A DNA stretch of 64,000 bases from Virgibacillus sp. AGTR (GCF_016919725.2 NZ_JAJERH010000002.1:62001-126000); one strand, 5' to 3'; shown: positions 1 to 9,171, counted from the stretch's first letter. Numbers and translations: made by a program. The notes: generated from the letters alone by a model not told the origin.

Positions 1-1521
1 TGCTTTCACACTCAACAATTCAGCCAACTTTTCTGGGACATCAAAAATATAATCCAACGCATTATTTCCATCTCTTGATACACGTATCTTGTTTGCTAAT
101 GCTTTGTAGTGGGAATATAAATCAAGTCCTTCCACATGTTTATCAAATAAACCCAATAATACATCTTGCCATAGTAAAAATTTTGATGGATTCGTTTGTT
201 CCTTATTATTTGGATCTACACCAGGTATGGCATCAAGCTCATTTAATAGTAGGTAAGTCTCTGCATCAATACCGGTGCAAAACTTCACCCGATCATGAAG
301 CTTGCTTCTATCCAACGTTCGTGCATACGCATGCTCAGCATATAATTGTAACCCTAACATTGCTGAAAAATAATTATTTTCATAACCGTCATCTCCCCAT
401 AGCGTTACAAATACGTCTTGAATACCCTCTTGTTTACAAGCCTGTAATGCCGCATCACTTGCCCCAAGAGACAAGCCATAATTTGTGGCAAATGTATTCC
501 AAACCCATATTCCACCTGCAAAGGCAGGCTTCCTTCCGAATGCTTTGTGCTTTTTCATCATTGCCAGATATTCTTCCTTCTTCGTATGTGCATAATCCCA
601 ATACATGAGGGTAACATTCTTCGGTGTTGCTTCAATTATTTCATCAGGAATTTCAGTCATTAAATCATAATGGGCATCCCCCGTTTTAGAGGCAAGCTTC
701 ATGAACATATCACTCCACATCATTGGCATCAGTCCATTTTCGTCCACAATTTCAAGCACTCTATTCAGGTGACCAGTCATTAATTCCAATCTATCTTTAT
801 GTCCGAATTTATTTAGATACACGCCTCTCCCAAGTTCTTCTGCTTCATCCATACCAATATGAATTCGCTTACTTCGGAAAGGCTTCGTTACTGACTCTAT
901 CATGTCTCTAACAAATGTATAGGTAGCTTCACTTTCAACTAACAGTACACCGCGCGTATCCTTTAATCCACTTGCATCACTCCATTTTAAAAATTCCTCT
1001 AAATGAGCAAGTGTTTGAATACATGGTATAAGCTCAATACCAAATTGATGGGCATAATCATCCAGCTGGTTTAATTGATCTAGAGAATACCTTCCCCTCA
1101 TATAACCGAAATATGGTTGGCTTTCAATTTCATATACATCCTCCATGTATAGCATTGCAGAATTAAAGCCCATTAGTGCTAGCTTACGAAGCATATCCTC
1201 AAATCGTTCTGGTTTCATTACTGCGTTTCGTGATAGGTCAAACATTGGACCAATAGTTTCAAACTGTGCATCCTCTTCAATATGGAATGTTTTTGACCGA
1301 GCATAGTTCTCTAACAACAAGCCTAATCCTCTGAAGAAAGCCGCTTTCTTATCATAGACAATTTCCCCTTGACCATTCTTTAATGAAACTGACAACCCTT
1401 TATCAGCTTGTTTAATTAAAATAGGGATACCATCTTCTGCTAATTCAAAATTCAAATCTGATTGTAATTCTTTTATTGCAGATAACAGATTATTTGTAGC
1501 GCCTTTCAGCATTAGCTTCAT
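1..1521 (-). CDS. GH20 beta-N-acetylhexosaminidase (3' end outside window)
   Basis: Reading the minus strand from ATG 1521 gives 507 open codons up to the left edge, so the C-terminus is missing. The protein looks like a cytoplasmic glycoside hydrolase family 20 enzyme that removes terminal GlcNAc/GalNAc: residues 222-231 read IGMDEAEELG, with D225-E226 as the expected assisting-Asp/acid-Glu pair of substrate-assisted GH20 catalysis. An N-terminal alpha/beta domain (about 1-85) precedes the TIM barrel, which begins near GPMFDLSRNA. There is no signal peptide, so the substrate must be imported first, which fits the ABC importer directly upstream in the same direction. The start is supported by GGAGG 8 nt before ATG. 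It is the last gene seen of the operon that begins at 5046. The family call is firm; exact sugar specificity cannot be read from sequence. Confidence 0.88.
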   Translation of the reverse strand, partial: MKLMLKGATNNLLSAIKELQSDLNFELAEDGIPILIKQADKGLSVSLKNGQGEIVYDKKAAFFRGLGLLLENYARSKTFHIEEDAQFETIGPMFDLSRNAVMKPERFEDMLRKLALMGFNSAMLYMEDVYEIESQPYFGYMRGRYSLDQLNQLDDYAHQFGIELIPCIQTLAHLEEFLKWSDASGLKDTRGVLLVESEATYTFVRDMIESVTKPFRSKRIHIGMDEAEELGRGVYLNKFGHKDRLELMTGHLNRVLEIVDENGLMPMMWSDMFMKLASKTGDAHYDLMTEIPDEIIEATPKNVTLMYWDYAHTKKEEYLAMMKKHKAFGRKPAFAGGIWVWNTFATNYGLSLGASDAALQACKQEGIQDVFVTLWGDDGYENNYFSAMLGLQLYAEHAYARTLDRSKLHDRVKFCTGIDAETYLLLNELDAIPGVDPNNKEQTNPSKFLLWQDVLLGLFDKHVEGLDLYSHYKALANKIRVSRDGNNALDYIFDVPEKLAELLSVKA

Positions 1522-1619
1522 AACTAATTCCTCCAATTTCCATTATAGAATATGCTAACATCTAAATTTATAACTTAGTTAGAGATTATATGTGCCAAAG
1601 TGTCCGTGTAATCCTACGT

Positions 1620-2501
1620 TTATCCTTTTACTGCACCTGAGGTTGCACCTTTTTCAATTGTTTTTTGTGCAAATAAGTAAAAGATAATGACTGGGACTAC
1701 TGTCATAGCTATAGCAGCTGTCATTAATCCATAATCTGTCCCATACTGAGAGCTAACATGTGATAGCAATACAACAATTGGCCGAACATGTTCTTGTTCA
1801 ACTAATACAAGAGATGTGAACAAATCATTGTATGACCATAAAAAGACGAAGGTCCCTACTGTACCAAATATCGGGAGCGAAACAGGTAAGAACACTTTCG
1901 TAAACATCTTCCAGCGACTGCAACCATCCATTAATGAAGCTTCTTCTAATTCTTTAGGTATGGTAGCCATATAGCCACTAATGACCAAGATAGCAAACGG
2001 AAGATTTCCTGCTGTTTGCGGAATAATCAATGCCAAGTGCGTATTAACAAGCTCTAAATCTATCATCATCCGATAAACGGGCACGATAGTTGCAAATGCT
2101 GGAATTAATAGACTCATAACTAATATCGTCTGTAATGCCCCGCGTAACCGGAAGCTTAATCGAGCCATTACGAAGGCTGCTAATCCACCAAAGAATAATA
2201 CAAAAAAAACAACTGAACCAGACATAATAAAACTATTCAGATAACTTCTACCGATATCTATTGTATCAAATGCATTGATATAATTCTGCAATGTTGGATC
2301 AGTTGGTAGTTTAAATGTATCTGTAATGATTTCTCTTGATGGTTTAAAGGAGTTTAAAAATACCCAGACTAGTGGGAAGATGGTTGAAATCGACCATATA
2401 ATAAGAATGGTGTATATAAAAAGTTTTCCATACTTCGATTTTGAAAAGAATCGACCTTGAAATTTTTCCCAAAATGTAAGTCTATTAACTTCTGTACGCA
2501 A
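1620..2501 (-). CDS. ABC sugar importer permease, MalG type
   Basis: A 293-residue integral membrane protein of the binding-protein-dependent transport (CUT1) family. A basic N-terminus is followed by about six membrane segments; the cytoplasmic EAA loop that docks on the ATPase reads EEASLMDGCS, and the protein ends with the short ATSGAVKG tail typical of MalG-type subunits. It pairs with the MalF-type permease just upstream and the lipoprotein at 3763-5046; the GH20 gene follows after about 100 bp. No ATP-binding subunit is encoded nearby, so a shared MsmX-type ATPase from elsewhere in the genome is the likely partner (inference). The substrate is probably an N-acetylhexosamine-containing oligosaccharide, judged from GH20 and NagR context only. 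Confidence 0.9.
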   Translation of the reverse strand: MRTEVNRLTFWEKFQGRFFSKSKYGKLFIYTILIIWSISTIFPLVWVFLNSFKPSREIITDTFKLPTDPTLQNYINAFDTIDIGRSYLNSFIMSGSVVFFVLFFGGLAAFVMARLSFRLRGALQTILVMSLLIPAFATIVPVYRMMIDLELVNTHLALIIPQTAGNLPFAILVISGYMATIPKELEEASLMDGCSRWKMFTKVFLPVSLPIFGTVGTFVFLWSYNDLFTSLVLVEQEHVRPIVVLLSHVSSQYGTDYGLMTAAIAMTVVPVIIFYLFAQKTIEKGATSGAVKG

Positions 2502-2571
2502 ATCTTTTCACCTCTTTTTCTAATTAATAAGGTTCAAAAAATCATTGCTAATTTATACCTGTTAAGCATCT

Positions 2572-3438
2572 TTAATATGTTACTTCATCTTTATTACCCA
2601 AAAGCTTGTTTGTTAAAAATGCTAGAGAAAGCCCAATTACGACCATCAGCACCGCTAATGTTGCTCCGTAACCAATCGCACCATCATTAAAGGCTTTTTG
2701 ATACATATATGTACCCAGTACCTCGGAGGATCTTGCTGGTCCTCCTCTTGTAATAATATAAACTAGTTCAAATATCTTCAGAGCACCTGTAATCGCTAGT
2801 ACTAGACATGTTTTTAAGTCACTGACGATAAGTGGAATCGTTAATTTGGTCATTCGTTGAAAACCTGTTATACCTTCCAGATTCGCTGCTTCGTAGTAAT
2901 CATCTGGAATTTTTTCAATTGCTGTTAATATGATTAAAAAGTAAAACCCTACATAACTCCAAATTGTAGGAATAGCAACCATATAAAGCGAAGATTGTTC
3001 TGTAAGCCAAAGCACTCTATCAAACCCTAATCTCACTAATATTTCATTAAGTAATCCATTTCGATGATTATAAATTAATGTGAATAGTAGCCCGATAGCA
3101 GCACCAGAAATAACGATTGGAAAGAAGAAGGTTGTACGAAAGAAACGAACACCGTGTTTTATGGAGTCAACCATTACAGCTAATACCAAAGCAATACCTA
3201 CCTGGAAAACAGCTACATACAGCATTAATTCTAATGAATTTAACGTTGCACCAATTGCAATCTCATCTTCAAAAAGTCTTTTGTAGTTATCCCAACCGAT
3301 AAATTTAGAATTAAAAAAACCATCGGTGTTATAAAAACTTTGAACAATATTTTCAAAAAAAGGATAATACAAAAAGATTGCTGAAATTAAAAAAGCAGGT
3401 GCTAAAAAAAGAAATATAACTAATCTATCACCCTTCAT
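2572..3438 (-). CDS. ABC sugar importer permease, MalF type
   Basis: A 288-residue membrane permease of the CUT1 sugar ABC family with about six transmembrane helices; the EAA motif reads YEAANLEGIT. I chose ATG 3438 because it has AAAAAGGGG at the right spacing; the frame can be read upstream to a TTG at 3483, but that would put part of the neighbouring MITE-like repeat into the protein. It is followed by the MalG partner and preceded by the binding protein, with a 325-bp gap that holds the repeat at 3471-3644. That gap may weaken expression of the permeases relative to the binding protein (inference). Confidence 0.9.
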   Translation of the reverse strand: MKGDRLVIFLFLAPAFLISAIFLYYPFFENIVQSFYNTDGFFNSKFIGWDNYKRLFEDEIAIGATLNSLELMLYVAVFQVGIALVLAVMVDSIKHGVRFFRTTFFFPIVISGAAIGLLFTLIYNHRNGLLNEILVRLGFDRVLWLTEQSSLYMVAIPTIWSYVGFYFLIILTAIEKIPDDYYEAANLEGITGFQRMTKLTIPLIVSDLKTCLVLAITGALKIFELVYIITRGGPARSSEVLGTYMYQKAFNDGAIGYGATLAVLMVVIGLSLAFLTNKLLGNKDEVTY

Positions 3439-3470
3439 AATAAACCCCTTTTTGATTTTATTTGCAGGAG

Positions 3471-3644
3471 GAGGCTGAGACAAATGTGTTTTTTATTCAC
3501 ATAATAATAAGAACGATTTCACCTGAATCAATTCGGATTATTTGTTTACTTGAAACAGGTTCTATCATGGCTCCAGCAAAATACTGCGCTTCGTATCAAA
3601 ATTCGGCTTTTGGGTTAACTATTTTTGCTTCGCCCCAGACCCTC
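3471..3644. repeat. MITE-like element with imperfect terminal inverted repeats
   Basis: The gap between the binding-protein and permease genes starts with GAGGCTGAGAC and ends with the near-complement GCCCCAGACCCTC, about 174 bp apart, with no open frame inside. I recall similar 'GTCTGGG...CAGCCTC' intergenic elements in Bacillaceae, but only one copy occurs here, so repetition cannot be shown from this window. The rest of the gap (3645-3762) shows nothing recognisable. Confidence 0.4.
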
Positions 3645-3762
3645 TTCCTGGCCATTTGAAATATACTCCCTTTCCACAGACAGCGCTTTCTTTATCGTCA
3701 GTATATATCCACTTACTACTGGAACTAAACAGTTGCTGCTTCTATTCAAACATTTTGATTAT

Positions 3763-5046
3763 TTACTCTAGAGCAGCAGCCTCCTCCAGAACGTGTTTAC
3801 CTGTTTTCTCACCGCTAACAATTTGTGGTACACTTGTACGAATATGCGTAAATGCTTCAGGTAAAATCCTATCATTAATTGGTGAAGCAACTGCATTCGC
3901 CTCCTCTACCATTTTATGACCTGCAGCGATATTTTCTGGTAGATCTGTTAATGCTCCCTTCGCAGGAACCTGTCCAGTAGCTTCTGCAATTCGTACAATA
4001 TTTTCCTCAGATGTTAAGAAGTTAAAAAGCTCAACAACTGCATCACGCTTTTTATCATCTTCATAAGCCTTGGTACTGATGAACCATCCCTGTGAAGCAC
4101 CACCTACAACATCACCAGTAGAGCCTCCATCACCATATACCGGCATTGGTAATACAGCTATATTTTCAGCAATCTCCTCAGGCATTGCCCCCCAAGCCCA
4201 TGATCCTTCGAAAAGCATCGCAGCTTGTTCCTGATGAAATAGGCTGGCAGCGATGGATAAGTCAATTGTACCTGCGTCCTCTGGGAACGCTCCCATTTCA
4301 GCATGTTCCCCAATCTTATCCAAGCCTTCTGCCCATGCAACATTTTGATCAGCCAAGCTCGCGTTATAATTTTCAATTCCACCTGCTGCTAGTGCATAAT
4401 GTTCAACTACATAATAAGAATCTTCGGTAGATGCGGCTACTGGAATAATATCTGTCTCTGCAAATTTCTTAATTGCCTCTTCATATTTCTCCCATGTGGT
4501 TGGTAGTTCAACACCATGTTCCTCAAATAACTTCTTATTTACAAATAATCCTTCATAAAATCCAGTTTGTGGTGCAGCGTAAATATTCCCATCTTCACGA
4601 CGTTGCTGTTCTAGCATGGAATCATAATTTGAAAGATCAACACCTTCAGCCTCTTCCAAATTCACTACTTTACCAGCTTCAATAATTCCTTCAGCATCTA
4701 CTGTATTAAAATAAAACATAAGATCTGGTTCATTATTTGACGTAAAATCAGTATTTACTTTAGTACGTATCGTTCCTGCATCAGCAGATTGCGATTCATT
4801 AATAATCGAAACATGCTCATTATCAGCTTTAAACTCTTCTAAAAGCTTCTCGAATACTTCTCCTGCTGGATCGGTACCTGCCATTGTAGTAACAACTCTT
4901 AATTCAACATCTTCCTCTGCGTTGGCTTCTTTACCGTTTGATTCCCCTGATGAATCAGTATTTTCATCACCGGTACAAGCAGCAAGAAGTAGTACGCAGA
5001 TTGACATAACAAATAGTAAAAAACAAATACTCCTTTTTTCCAACAT
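3763..5046 (-). CDS. Extracellular sugar-binding lipoprotein of ABC importer
   Basis: A 427-residue family 1 solute-binding protein. The N-terminus is a lipoprotein signal: basic start, hydrophobic stretch and lipobox LAAC with the modified cysteine at residue 24, followed by an acidic/Ser-rich linker. The mature domain has the usual alternating alpha/beta pattern and the late MLFEGSWAWGAMP segment typical of family 1 binding proteins. It captures the sugar outside the membrane for the permeases at 2572 and 1620. It starts an operon whose promoter carries a NagR-type operator (5097-5138), so expression is probably induced by an amino-sugar phosphate. ATG 5046 is preceded by AAGGGGG. Confidence 0.92.
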   Translation of the reverse strand: MLEKRSICFLLFVMSICVLLLAACTGDENTDSSGESNGKEANAEEDVELRVVTTMAGTDPAGEVFEKLLEEFKADNEHVSIINESQSADAGTIRTKVNTDFTSNNEPDLMFYFNTVDAEGIIEAGKVVNLEEAEGVDLSNYDSMLEQQRREDGNIYAAPQTGFYEGLFVNKKLFEEHGVELPTTWEKYEEAIKKFAETDIIPVAASTEDSYYVVEHYALAAGGIENYNASLADQNVAWAEGLDKIGEHAEMGAFPEDAGTIDLSIAASLFHQEQAAMLFEGSWAWGAMPEEIAENIAVLPMPVYGDGGSTGDVVGGASQGWFISTKAYEDDKKRDAVVELFNFLTSEENIVRIAEATGQVPAKGALTDLPENIAAGHKMVEEANAVASPINDRILPEAFTHIRTSVPQIVSGEKTGKHVLEEAAALE

Positions 5047-5096
5047 GATTTCCCCCTTGTTTTGTTATTACAAATAATACAACTAAAGTAACATTT

Positions 5097-5138
5097 AGTT
5101 GTCTATACCGATAGTACCAGTTTTCTGAAAAATGTCAA
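5097..5138 (-). promoter_or_regulatory. SigmaA promoter with overlapping NagR/DasR-type (dre) operator
   Basis: On the minus strand TTGACA (5138-5133) and TACTAT (5116-5111) are separated by 16 bp, about 65 bp before the binding-protein start. The 16-mer ATCGGTATAGACAACT (5112-5097) overlaps the -10 and start-site region and matches 13 of 16 positions of the palindromic DasR/NagR consensus AYTGGTCTAGACCAST. A YvoA/NagR-like regulator is encoded divergently at 5948. Binding here would block RNA polymerase. Confidence 0.65.
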
Positions 5139-5144
5139 TATTTA

Positions 5145-5330
5145 TAAAGTGGAATTTCAATTAGTTGAGAGTCTTATTTATCTTCTACGGATGGTTAGTA
5201 CCACGAGGGTATGGCCTAAGGCCCTGAAACCAATCGGACATTTACTGGCAGTCCACCCCACACTTATCCAGATTGCTTTCTCTTTATTGCTTGAAGCGAG
5301 GGGCTTACTGCCAGTTATATGCGGGATAAA
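5145..5330 (+). repeat. Family A structured repeat, copy 1
   Basis: A full-length family A copy: left end like ATAAAGTGAAAC, core similar to GTACCACAAGGGTATGACCT and CAATCGGACATTTACTGGCA, right end TATATGCGGGATAAA. The distal stem pairs ACTGGCAG with CTGCCAGT. It begins 7 bp upstream of the -35 box of the binding-protein promoter. The left stem is degenerate in this copy. Confidence 0.85.
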
Positions 5331-5895
5331 AAAATAATCGTTATCATCTATTCAAATAAGTTTGTTATATCATTTTACTAGCACCATTTATCATGATCAG
5401 CTTAATTACCAGCTCAATACCTAATCAAAACAACTAACTGCTTTATGTAAAGCGAACTCTTGAAAGCCGATGCAAAATTGGTTCCGTACAATTTTTAGTT
5501 TTGCAGTAACTATTACCCATGATAAAGGACTCCAATGAATAGTAATCGTCAACTGAATTTATGATTTTCCGTAAAAATGAGTGCAGAAATTCCGTATATA
5601 TGAAGAAATTTTGCCTCCATTGACTTGATTCACTACGTCCTAAATTATTTATATAGGTACATATACCAATATATTTTTATAAACGCTTTAATTATTTATA
5701 ATTTTCTATTAAAAACAACAACTTCGCTAGACAACTATATAATTGGGTGCTATTCTAAAAATATATGCCTAAAAAGCTAAGTAACATTACCCATCTAAAG
5801 AAACATGAAAAATAACTTCCGTTAAAAGAGCGTCCAATATAGCTCGCTTAGGACACTCTCCAAAATGGAGGAAAACCCTAATAAAACCATACTTG
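5331..5895. other. AT-rich gene-free stretch upstream of nagR
   Basis: No coding frame is convincing here. Visible elements: the dyad GGTACATATACC (5656-5667), a weak cre-like TATAAACGCTTTAA (about 5678-5692), and an inverted repeat AGAGCGTCC/GGACACTCT (5827-5835 with 5851-5859, one mismatch). Their roles are unknown. Confidence 0.35.
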
Positions 5896-5925
5896 TTTAC
5901 ATATATTCAATATTAAATGTAAATA
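5896..5925 (+). promoter_or_regulatory. nagR: Possible nagR promoter
   Basis: TTTACA (5896-5901) and TAAATA (5920-5925) are spaced by 18 bp in an AT-rich stretch, followed by AAGGAGA and ATG 5948. Box matches are only moderate. Confidence 0.3.
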
Positions 5926-5947
5926 TAGATTTCAAGGAGATCTTAAA

Positions 5948-6673
5948 ATGATTAATAAAAACTCCCCCATCCCGATCTATCATCAGTTGGAGGAATATAT
6001 TAAGCAACAAATTGAAAATAATGATTTAAAACCAGGTGATGTACTACCGTCCGAACGTGAATTTGCTGAAACATATAATATTAGTCGAATGACAGTAAGA
6101 CAGGCCATTACTAATCTCGTAAATGATCAGCTTCTTTATCGAATTAAAGGTAAGGGCACTTTTGTCATGGGTCCAAAATTTGAACAAAAGCTTCATGGCC
6201 TTACGAGTTTTACGGAGGAAATGCGAGCAAGAGGCATGCAAACGAGCAGTAAGCTTCTTCATTTTGAAATTGTTCCTGCCGACAATGAACTTGCATCACA
6301 GTTGAATATTCCGGAATATGCACCTGTCTATGAAATCAAACGAATTCGGCTAGCTGAAGATATTCCGATGGCATTAGAGCGTACCTATATCCCAGCAAAT
6401 TTAGTAATGGGTATTACGGAAGATATTGTTCAGCATTCACTATATCAGTATATTGAGAATAACTTACAATTAAAAATCACGGACGGTTTTCAAGTCATCG
6501 AAGCAGCTATTGCCACAGAGGAGGAAGTAACGCATTTACAAATAGAAAAAAACGCACCTATTCTTTTAATGCAACGAACGACTAATTTAGAGAACAAGCA
6601 TACATTAGAAGTTGTGAAGTCCTCTTACCGTGCAGATCGATACAAATTTATGATTGATCTCGTTAGACATTAG
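5948..6673 (+). CDS. nagR: GntR/HutC-family transcriptional regulator NagR (YvoA-like)
   Basis: A 241-residue repressor. Residues about 8-76 form a winged helix-turn-helix (PSEREFAETYNISRMTVRQA), and the rest is a UTRA effector domain (SFTEEMRARGM, about 85, through the C-terminal SSYRADRYKF). From memory it aligns over its full length with B. subtilis YvoA/NagR, which binds dre sites and is released by glucosamine-6-phosphate or N-acetylglucosamine-6-phosphate. It is divergent from the GH20/ABC operon, whose promoter carries a dre-like site, so local control is likely; it may also control genes elsewhere. ATG follows AAGGAGA at good spacing. Confidence 0.88.
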   Translation: MINKNSPIPIYHQLEEYIKQQIENNDLKPGDVLPSEREFAETYNISRMTVRQAITNLVNDQLLYRIKGKGTFVMGPKFEQKLHGLTSFTEEMRARGMQTSSKLLHFEIVPADNELASQLNIPEYAPVYEIKRIRLAEDIPMALERTYIPANLVMGITEDIVQHSLYQYIENNLQLKITDGFQVIEAAIATEEEVTHLQIEKNAPILLMQRTTNLENKHTLEVVKSSYRADRYKFMIDLVRH

Positions 6674-6824
6674 TTTTATAGAGGAACAGACAAAGCGTTC
6701 TTCCTTTTCGAGGAGTCTACGTAGAGTAGTCTTTTGTTCATCTTCAGAAGGGGCTGTTCTATATCGACCACTAAATTCTTTCTAATAAGGCATGACTGCG
6801 ACGGATTTTATACAGATATTTTTT

Positions 6825-7030
6825 ATAGTCTAGGAACTCAAATAAAATTTGCCCATGTGGATAATTATGGGCGTATTGAGCCGCGTCCAGCTCCAGCACC
6901 CAGATACGATGCGAATTCACGAATCGCCCTATGATAAGTCATCATCGGCTCGCAAGCTCACCGTGATTCCTTTATCTCCGTTGACTCGCTCCGGTCACTA
7001 CGTTTCTAATCGGGTGCTTCCGCTTTTTTT
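6825..7030 (+). repeat. Family B dispersed repeat, copy 1 (inverted copy at 43022-43207)
   Basis: Starts with TAGTCTAG, then GCCCATGTGGATAA, GTCCAGCTCCAGC, TCGGCTCGCAAGCTC and CCTTTATCTCCGTTGACT, and ends in a T-run. The reverse complement of 43022-43207 shares the same blocks in order. It resembles the 'CCAGCTCCAGCGCC' repeats common between Bacillaceae genes. The remaining gap after nagR (6674-6824) shows nothing clear. Confidence 0.7.
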
Positions 7031-7094
7031 ATTTCATTTTCCTCTTCTATTCACGTAATAATACTTATAAACAAGAAGGAAAGGATGATGTATC

Positions 7095-7496
7095 ATGAAT
7101 ACAATATTTTCTATTACTTCCAAAAAACATTCGGAGATGATCGATATTACTGCCCAATTAAAAAGCTGGGTTGGTGAAAATAATATAAGAGATGGAATTT
7201 TAGTTGTACAGTCCATGCATACAACAGCCGGAATTACAGTAAATGAAAATGCAGACCCAGATGTGAAGTCGAATATGCTAATGCGCTTGGATGAAATTTA
7301 TCCATGGAATCACGTTCAAGATAAACATGTTGAAGGAAATACTGCTGCTCATTTAAAAACAAGTACTTTAGGGCACGCACAAACACTAATTATTGAAAAT
7401 GGAGACCTTGTCCTTGGTACATGGCAAGGAGTTTATTTTTGTGAATTTGATGGTCCTCGCCAAAGAAGATTACATGCAAAGGTAATCTCCTGCTGA
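7095..7496 (+). CDS. YjbQ/UPF0047 family protein
   Basis: A 133-residue cytoplasmic protein with the family signatures [16 protein letters not shown] near residues 42-57, GNTAAHLK near 85 and [15 protein letters not shown] near the C-terminus. Family members have been described as having weak thiamine-phosphate synthase activity in vitro; the physiological role is unsettled. The length is typical. The ribosome binding site AAGGAAAGGATG precedes ATG 7095. It stands alone and ends at a terminator at 7551-7582. Confidence 0.88.
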   Translation: MNTIFSITSKKHSEMIDITAQLKSWVGENNIRDGILVVQSMHTTAGITVNENADPDVKSNMLMRLDEIYPWNHVQDKHVEGNTAAHLKTSTLGHAQTLIIENGDLVLGTWQGVYFCEFDGPRQRRLHAKVISC

Positions 7497-7550
7497 ATAG
7501 GACACTTATGACTTATAATTAAGGAGTACCATAAGAAAACCAAAGCTGAA

Positions 7551-7582
7551 AAAGGAGGACCTTAAAAGTGTCCTCCTTTTTT
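7551..7582. terminator. Bidirectional rho-independent terminator
   Basis: AAAGGAGGAC (7551-7560) pairs with GTCCTCCTTT (7570-7579), with T-runs or A-runs on both sides. It lies between the convergent YjbQ and spore-protein genes and can serve both. Confidence 0.85.
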
Positions 7583-7589
7583 CATATAA

Positions 7590-7784
7590 CTACTTTCGAT
7601 TAGCGAGATCTTGTTCAGCGATTTTTATCATTCGCTTCACCATTTCGCCCCCTACGGATCCATTCTCACGTGCAGTTGTGTCAGCTCCAAGCTCAACATG
7701 CTGCTCATTTGCGATTTCATATTTCAACGCATCCACCGCATTTTGTGCACTTGGTACTACTAGCTTATTACGATTTTCTGCCAT
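7590..7784 (-). CDS. Alpha/beta-type small acid-soluble spore protein
   Basis: A 64-residue protein with the two SASP blocks: the germination-protease region around YEIANEQHVELGADTTAR and the NGSVGGEMVKRMI segment. Such proteins saturate spore DNA, protect it from UV and heat, and are degraded to amino acids at germination. The start is supported by TAGGAG upstream of ATG 7784. A sigmaG-like promoter lies at 7836-7865, consistent with forespore expression. This is direct evidence that the host forms endospores. Which ssp paralogue it is cannot be said. Confidence 0.95.
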   Translation of the reverse strand: MAENRNKLVVPSAQNAVDALKYEIANEQHVELGADTTARENGSVGGEMVKRMIKIAEQDLANRK

Positions 7785-7811
7785 TGGAATTCACTCCTAG
7801 GGAAAGTAGTA

Positions 7812-7830
7812 GAACAGTATAAGACTGTTC
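7812..7830. promoter_or_regulatory. Short perfect inverted repeat in spore-gene leader
   Basis: GAACAGT and ACTGTTC are separated by 5 nt, just downstream of the sigmaG-like promoter. It may form a 5' mRNA hairpin that stabilises the transcript, or be a regulator site; role unknown. Confidence 0.5.
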
Positions 7831-7835
7831 TCTCT

Positions 7836-7865
7836 TACTATGTGATTTTTTTAGGAAATTACACA
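7836..7865 (-). promoter_or_regulatory. SigmaG-like promoter of spore-protein gene
   Basis: On the minus strand TGTGTA (7865-7860) and CATAGTA (7842-7836) are 17 bp apart. CATAGTA fits the sigmaG -10 pattern CATANTA; the -35 is weaker. The position upstream of the SASP gene supports it. Confidence 0.5.
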
Positions 7866-7983
7866 TTTTTTAACTTTTCCCATACCTCCGTTCGTTTTAC
7901 TACTTTTTTAAGGTTCTACTTTGCCGTCATCTCCCATTGCTTAACAAAGCTCAATAATTATAAATTGGCTCTGTTTGTCAATC

Positions 7984-9171
7984 CTACTTTGTAAATAGTT
8001 TGAGTTTACCAATTCTCTCCACGGCTTCTACCAGACGTTGCTCAGTTACAAGCAATCCAACCCGAATATAACCTTCTCCTCTATTTCCAAAACCGTTCCC
8101 TGGAGCTACCGCAACATGCGCCTCTTCTAACAAGAGATCGGCAAAAGACTCGGATGTAAAGCCCTCTGGAACGGGTAACCAGGCGAAAAAGGTTCCTTTC
8201 GAAGGTTCTACCCTCCAACCAATCTCTTGGAGTTTGCTTACAAAGACATTTCGACGATGTTCATACGTTTTGACAAGCTTGACTACTGCAGACTGATCTC
8301 CAAGCAATGCTTCTTCAGCAGCTTTCTGTATTGCACCAAATATACTGACATACAAATGATCTTGAATGAGATTAAGACCTTCGACAACAGAATGATTTCC
8401 AACAGCAAAGCCTACTCGCCATCCTGCCATGTTATACGTCTTTGACAAGGTATACACTTCTATGCCAACATCCTTTGCTCCTTTAGATTGCAGGAAGCTT
8501 TGAGGCTTTTTCCCATCAAATCCCATTGCTCCATAGGCAAAATCGTGAACAACACATGTATGGTATCTTTTTGCAACAGCAACTGTTTCATCAAAAAACG
8601 CTTTGCTAGCGAGTGCTGCCGTTGGGTTATTCGGATAATTTAAAAACATCAGCTTTGCCTGTTCCCATTTCCTCCTGCAAATTTTAGAATAATCCGGTAG
8701 AAAATGGTTCTCTACTAGTAATGGCATTAACGCTATCTTTGCATCAGCTAATGCTATACCTGACATATAATCTGGATAACCTGGATCTGGTAGTAAAGCT
8801 AAATCACCAGGATTAAGTAGACATTGGCTTATTTCTACTAGACCAGCTTTAGCCCCAAACAAAATAGCTACTTCAGTATTTGGGTCAAGGTTTATATTAT
8901 ATTCACGTCTATAATATTGGGAAATAGCTTCTTTTAGAAAAAATTGGCCTCTAAATGGTGAATATTGATGATACAAAGGATTTTCAGCTGCCTCTTGTAA
9001 TTCCTTGACAACATGAATAGGAGTAGGTAAATCTGGGTTTCCTTGACCTAGATTAATTACATCATGACCTTGTTCTGTTAACCGCTCAACCTTCTGCACA
9101 AGATGGGCAAAGAATTGACGCGGCAACCGTTTTAATGTATTTGAATAAGTAAAGCTTTGCACGTTCTTCAT
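7984..9171 (-). CDS. mtnE: PLP-dependent aminotransferase, MtnE type
   Basis: A 395-residue fold-type I aminotransferase. It matches my memory of B. subtilis MtnE (YkrV), the last enzyme of methionine salvage, which converts 2-keto-4-methylthiobutyrate to methionine: NLGQGNPDLPTP near 40, the PGYPDY segment near 130-135, LNYPNNPT near 177-184, and the PLP lysine K244 in TLSKTYNMAGWRVGF. Inferred from that resemblance; no other mtn genes are nearby, so a different amino-donor pair is possible. ATG 9171 directly abuts GAGGGG with no spacer, so GTG 9162 (9 nt after the Shine-Dalgarno) may be the real start. Confidence 0.8.
   Translation of the reverse strand: MKNVQSFTYSNTLKRLPRQFFAHLVQKVERLTEQGHDVINLGQGNPDLPTPIHVVKELQEAAENPLYHQYSPFRGQFFLKEAISQYYRREYNINLDPNTEVAILFGAKAGLVEISQCLLNPGDLALLPDPGYPDYMSGIALADAKIALMPLLVENHFLPDYSKICRRKWEQAKLMFLNYPNNPTAALASKAFFDETVAVAKRYHTCVVHDFAYGAMGFDGKKPQSFLQSKGAKDVGIEVYTLSKTYNMAGWRVGFAVGNHSVVEGLNLIQDHLYVSIFGAIQKAAEEALLGDQSAVVKLVKTYEHRRNVFVSKLQEIGWRVEPSKGTFFAWLPVPEGFTSESFADLLLEEAHVAVAPGNGFGNRGEGYIRVGLLVTEQRLVEAVERIGKLKLFTK

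Noticed and set aside
75-608. 177-codon plus-strand frame
   Set aside because: It is antisense to the GH20 gene, with poor composition and no start signal.
3645-3762. Second small element after the MITE-like repeat
   Set aside because: No inverted ends or matching copy elsewhere in the window.
7095-7496. YjbQ as a confirmed thiamine phosphate synthase
   Set aside because: Reported activity of the family is weak; no thiamine genes are nearby, so only the family name is used.
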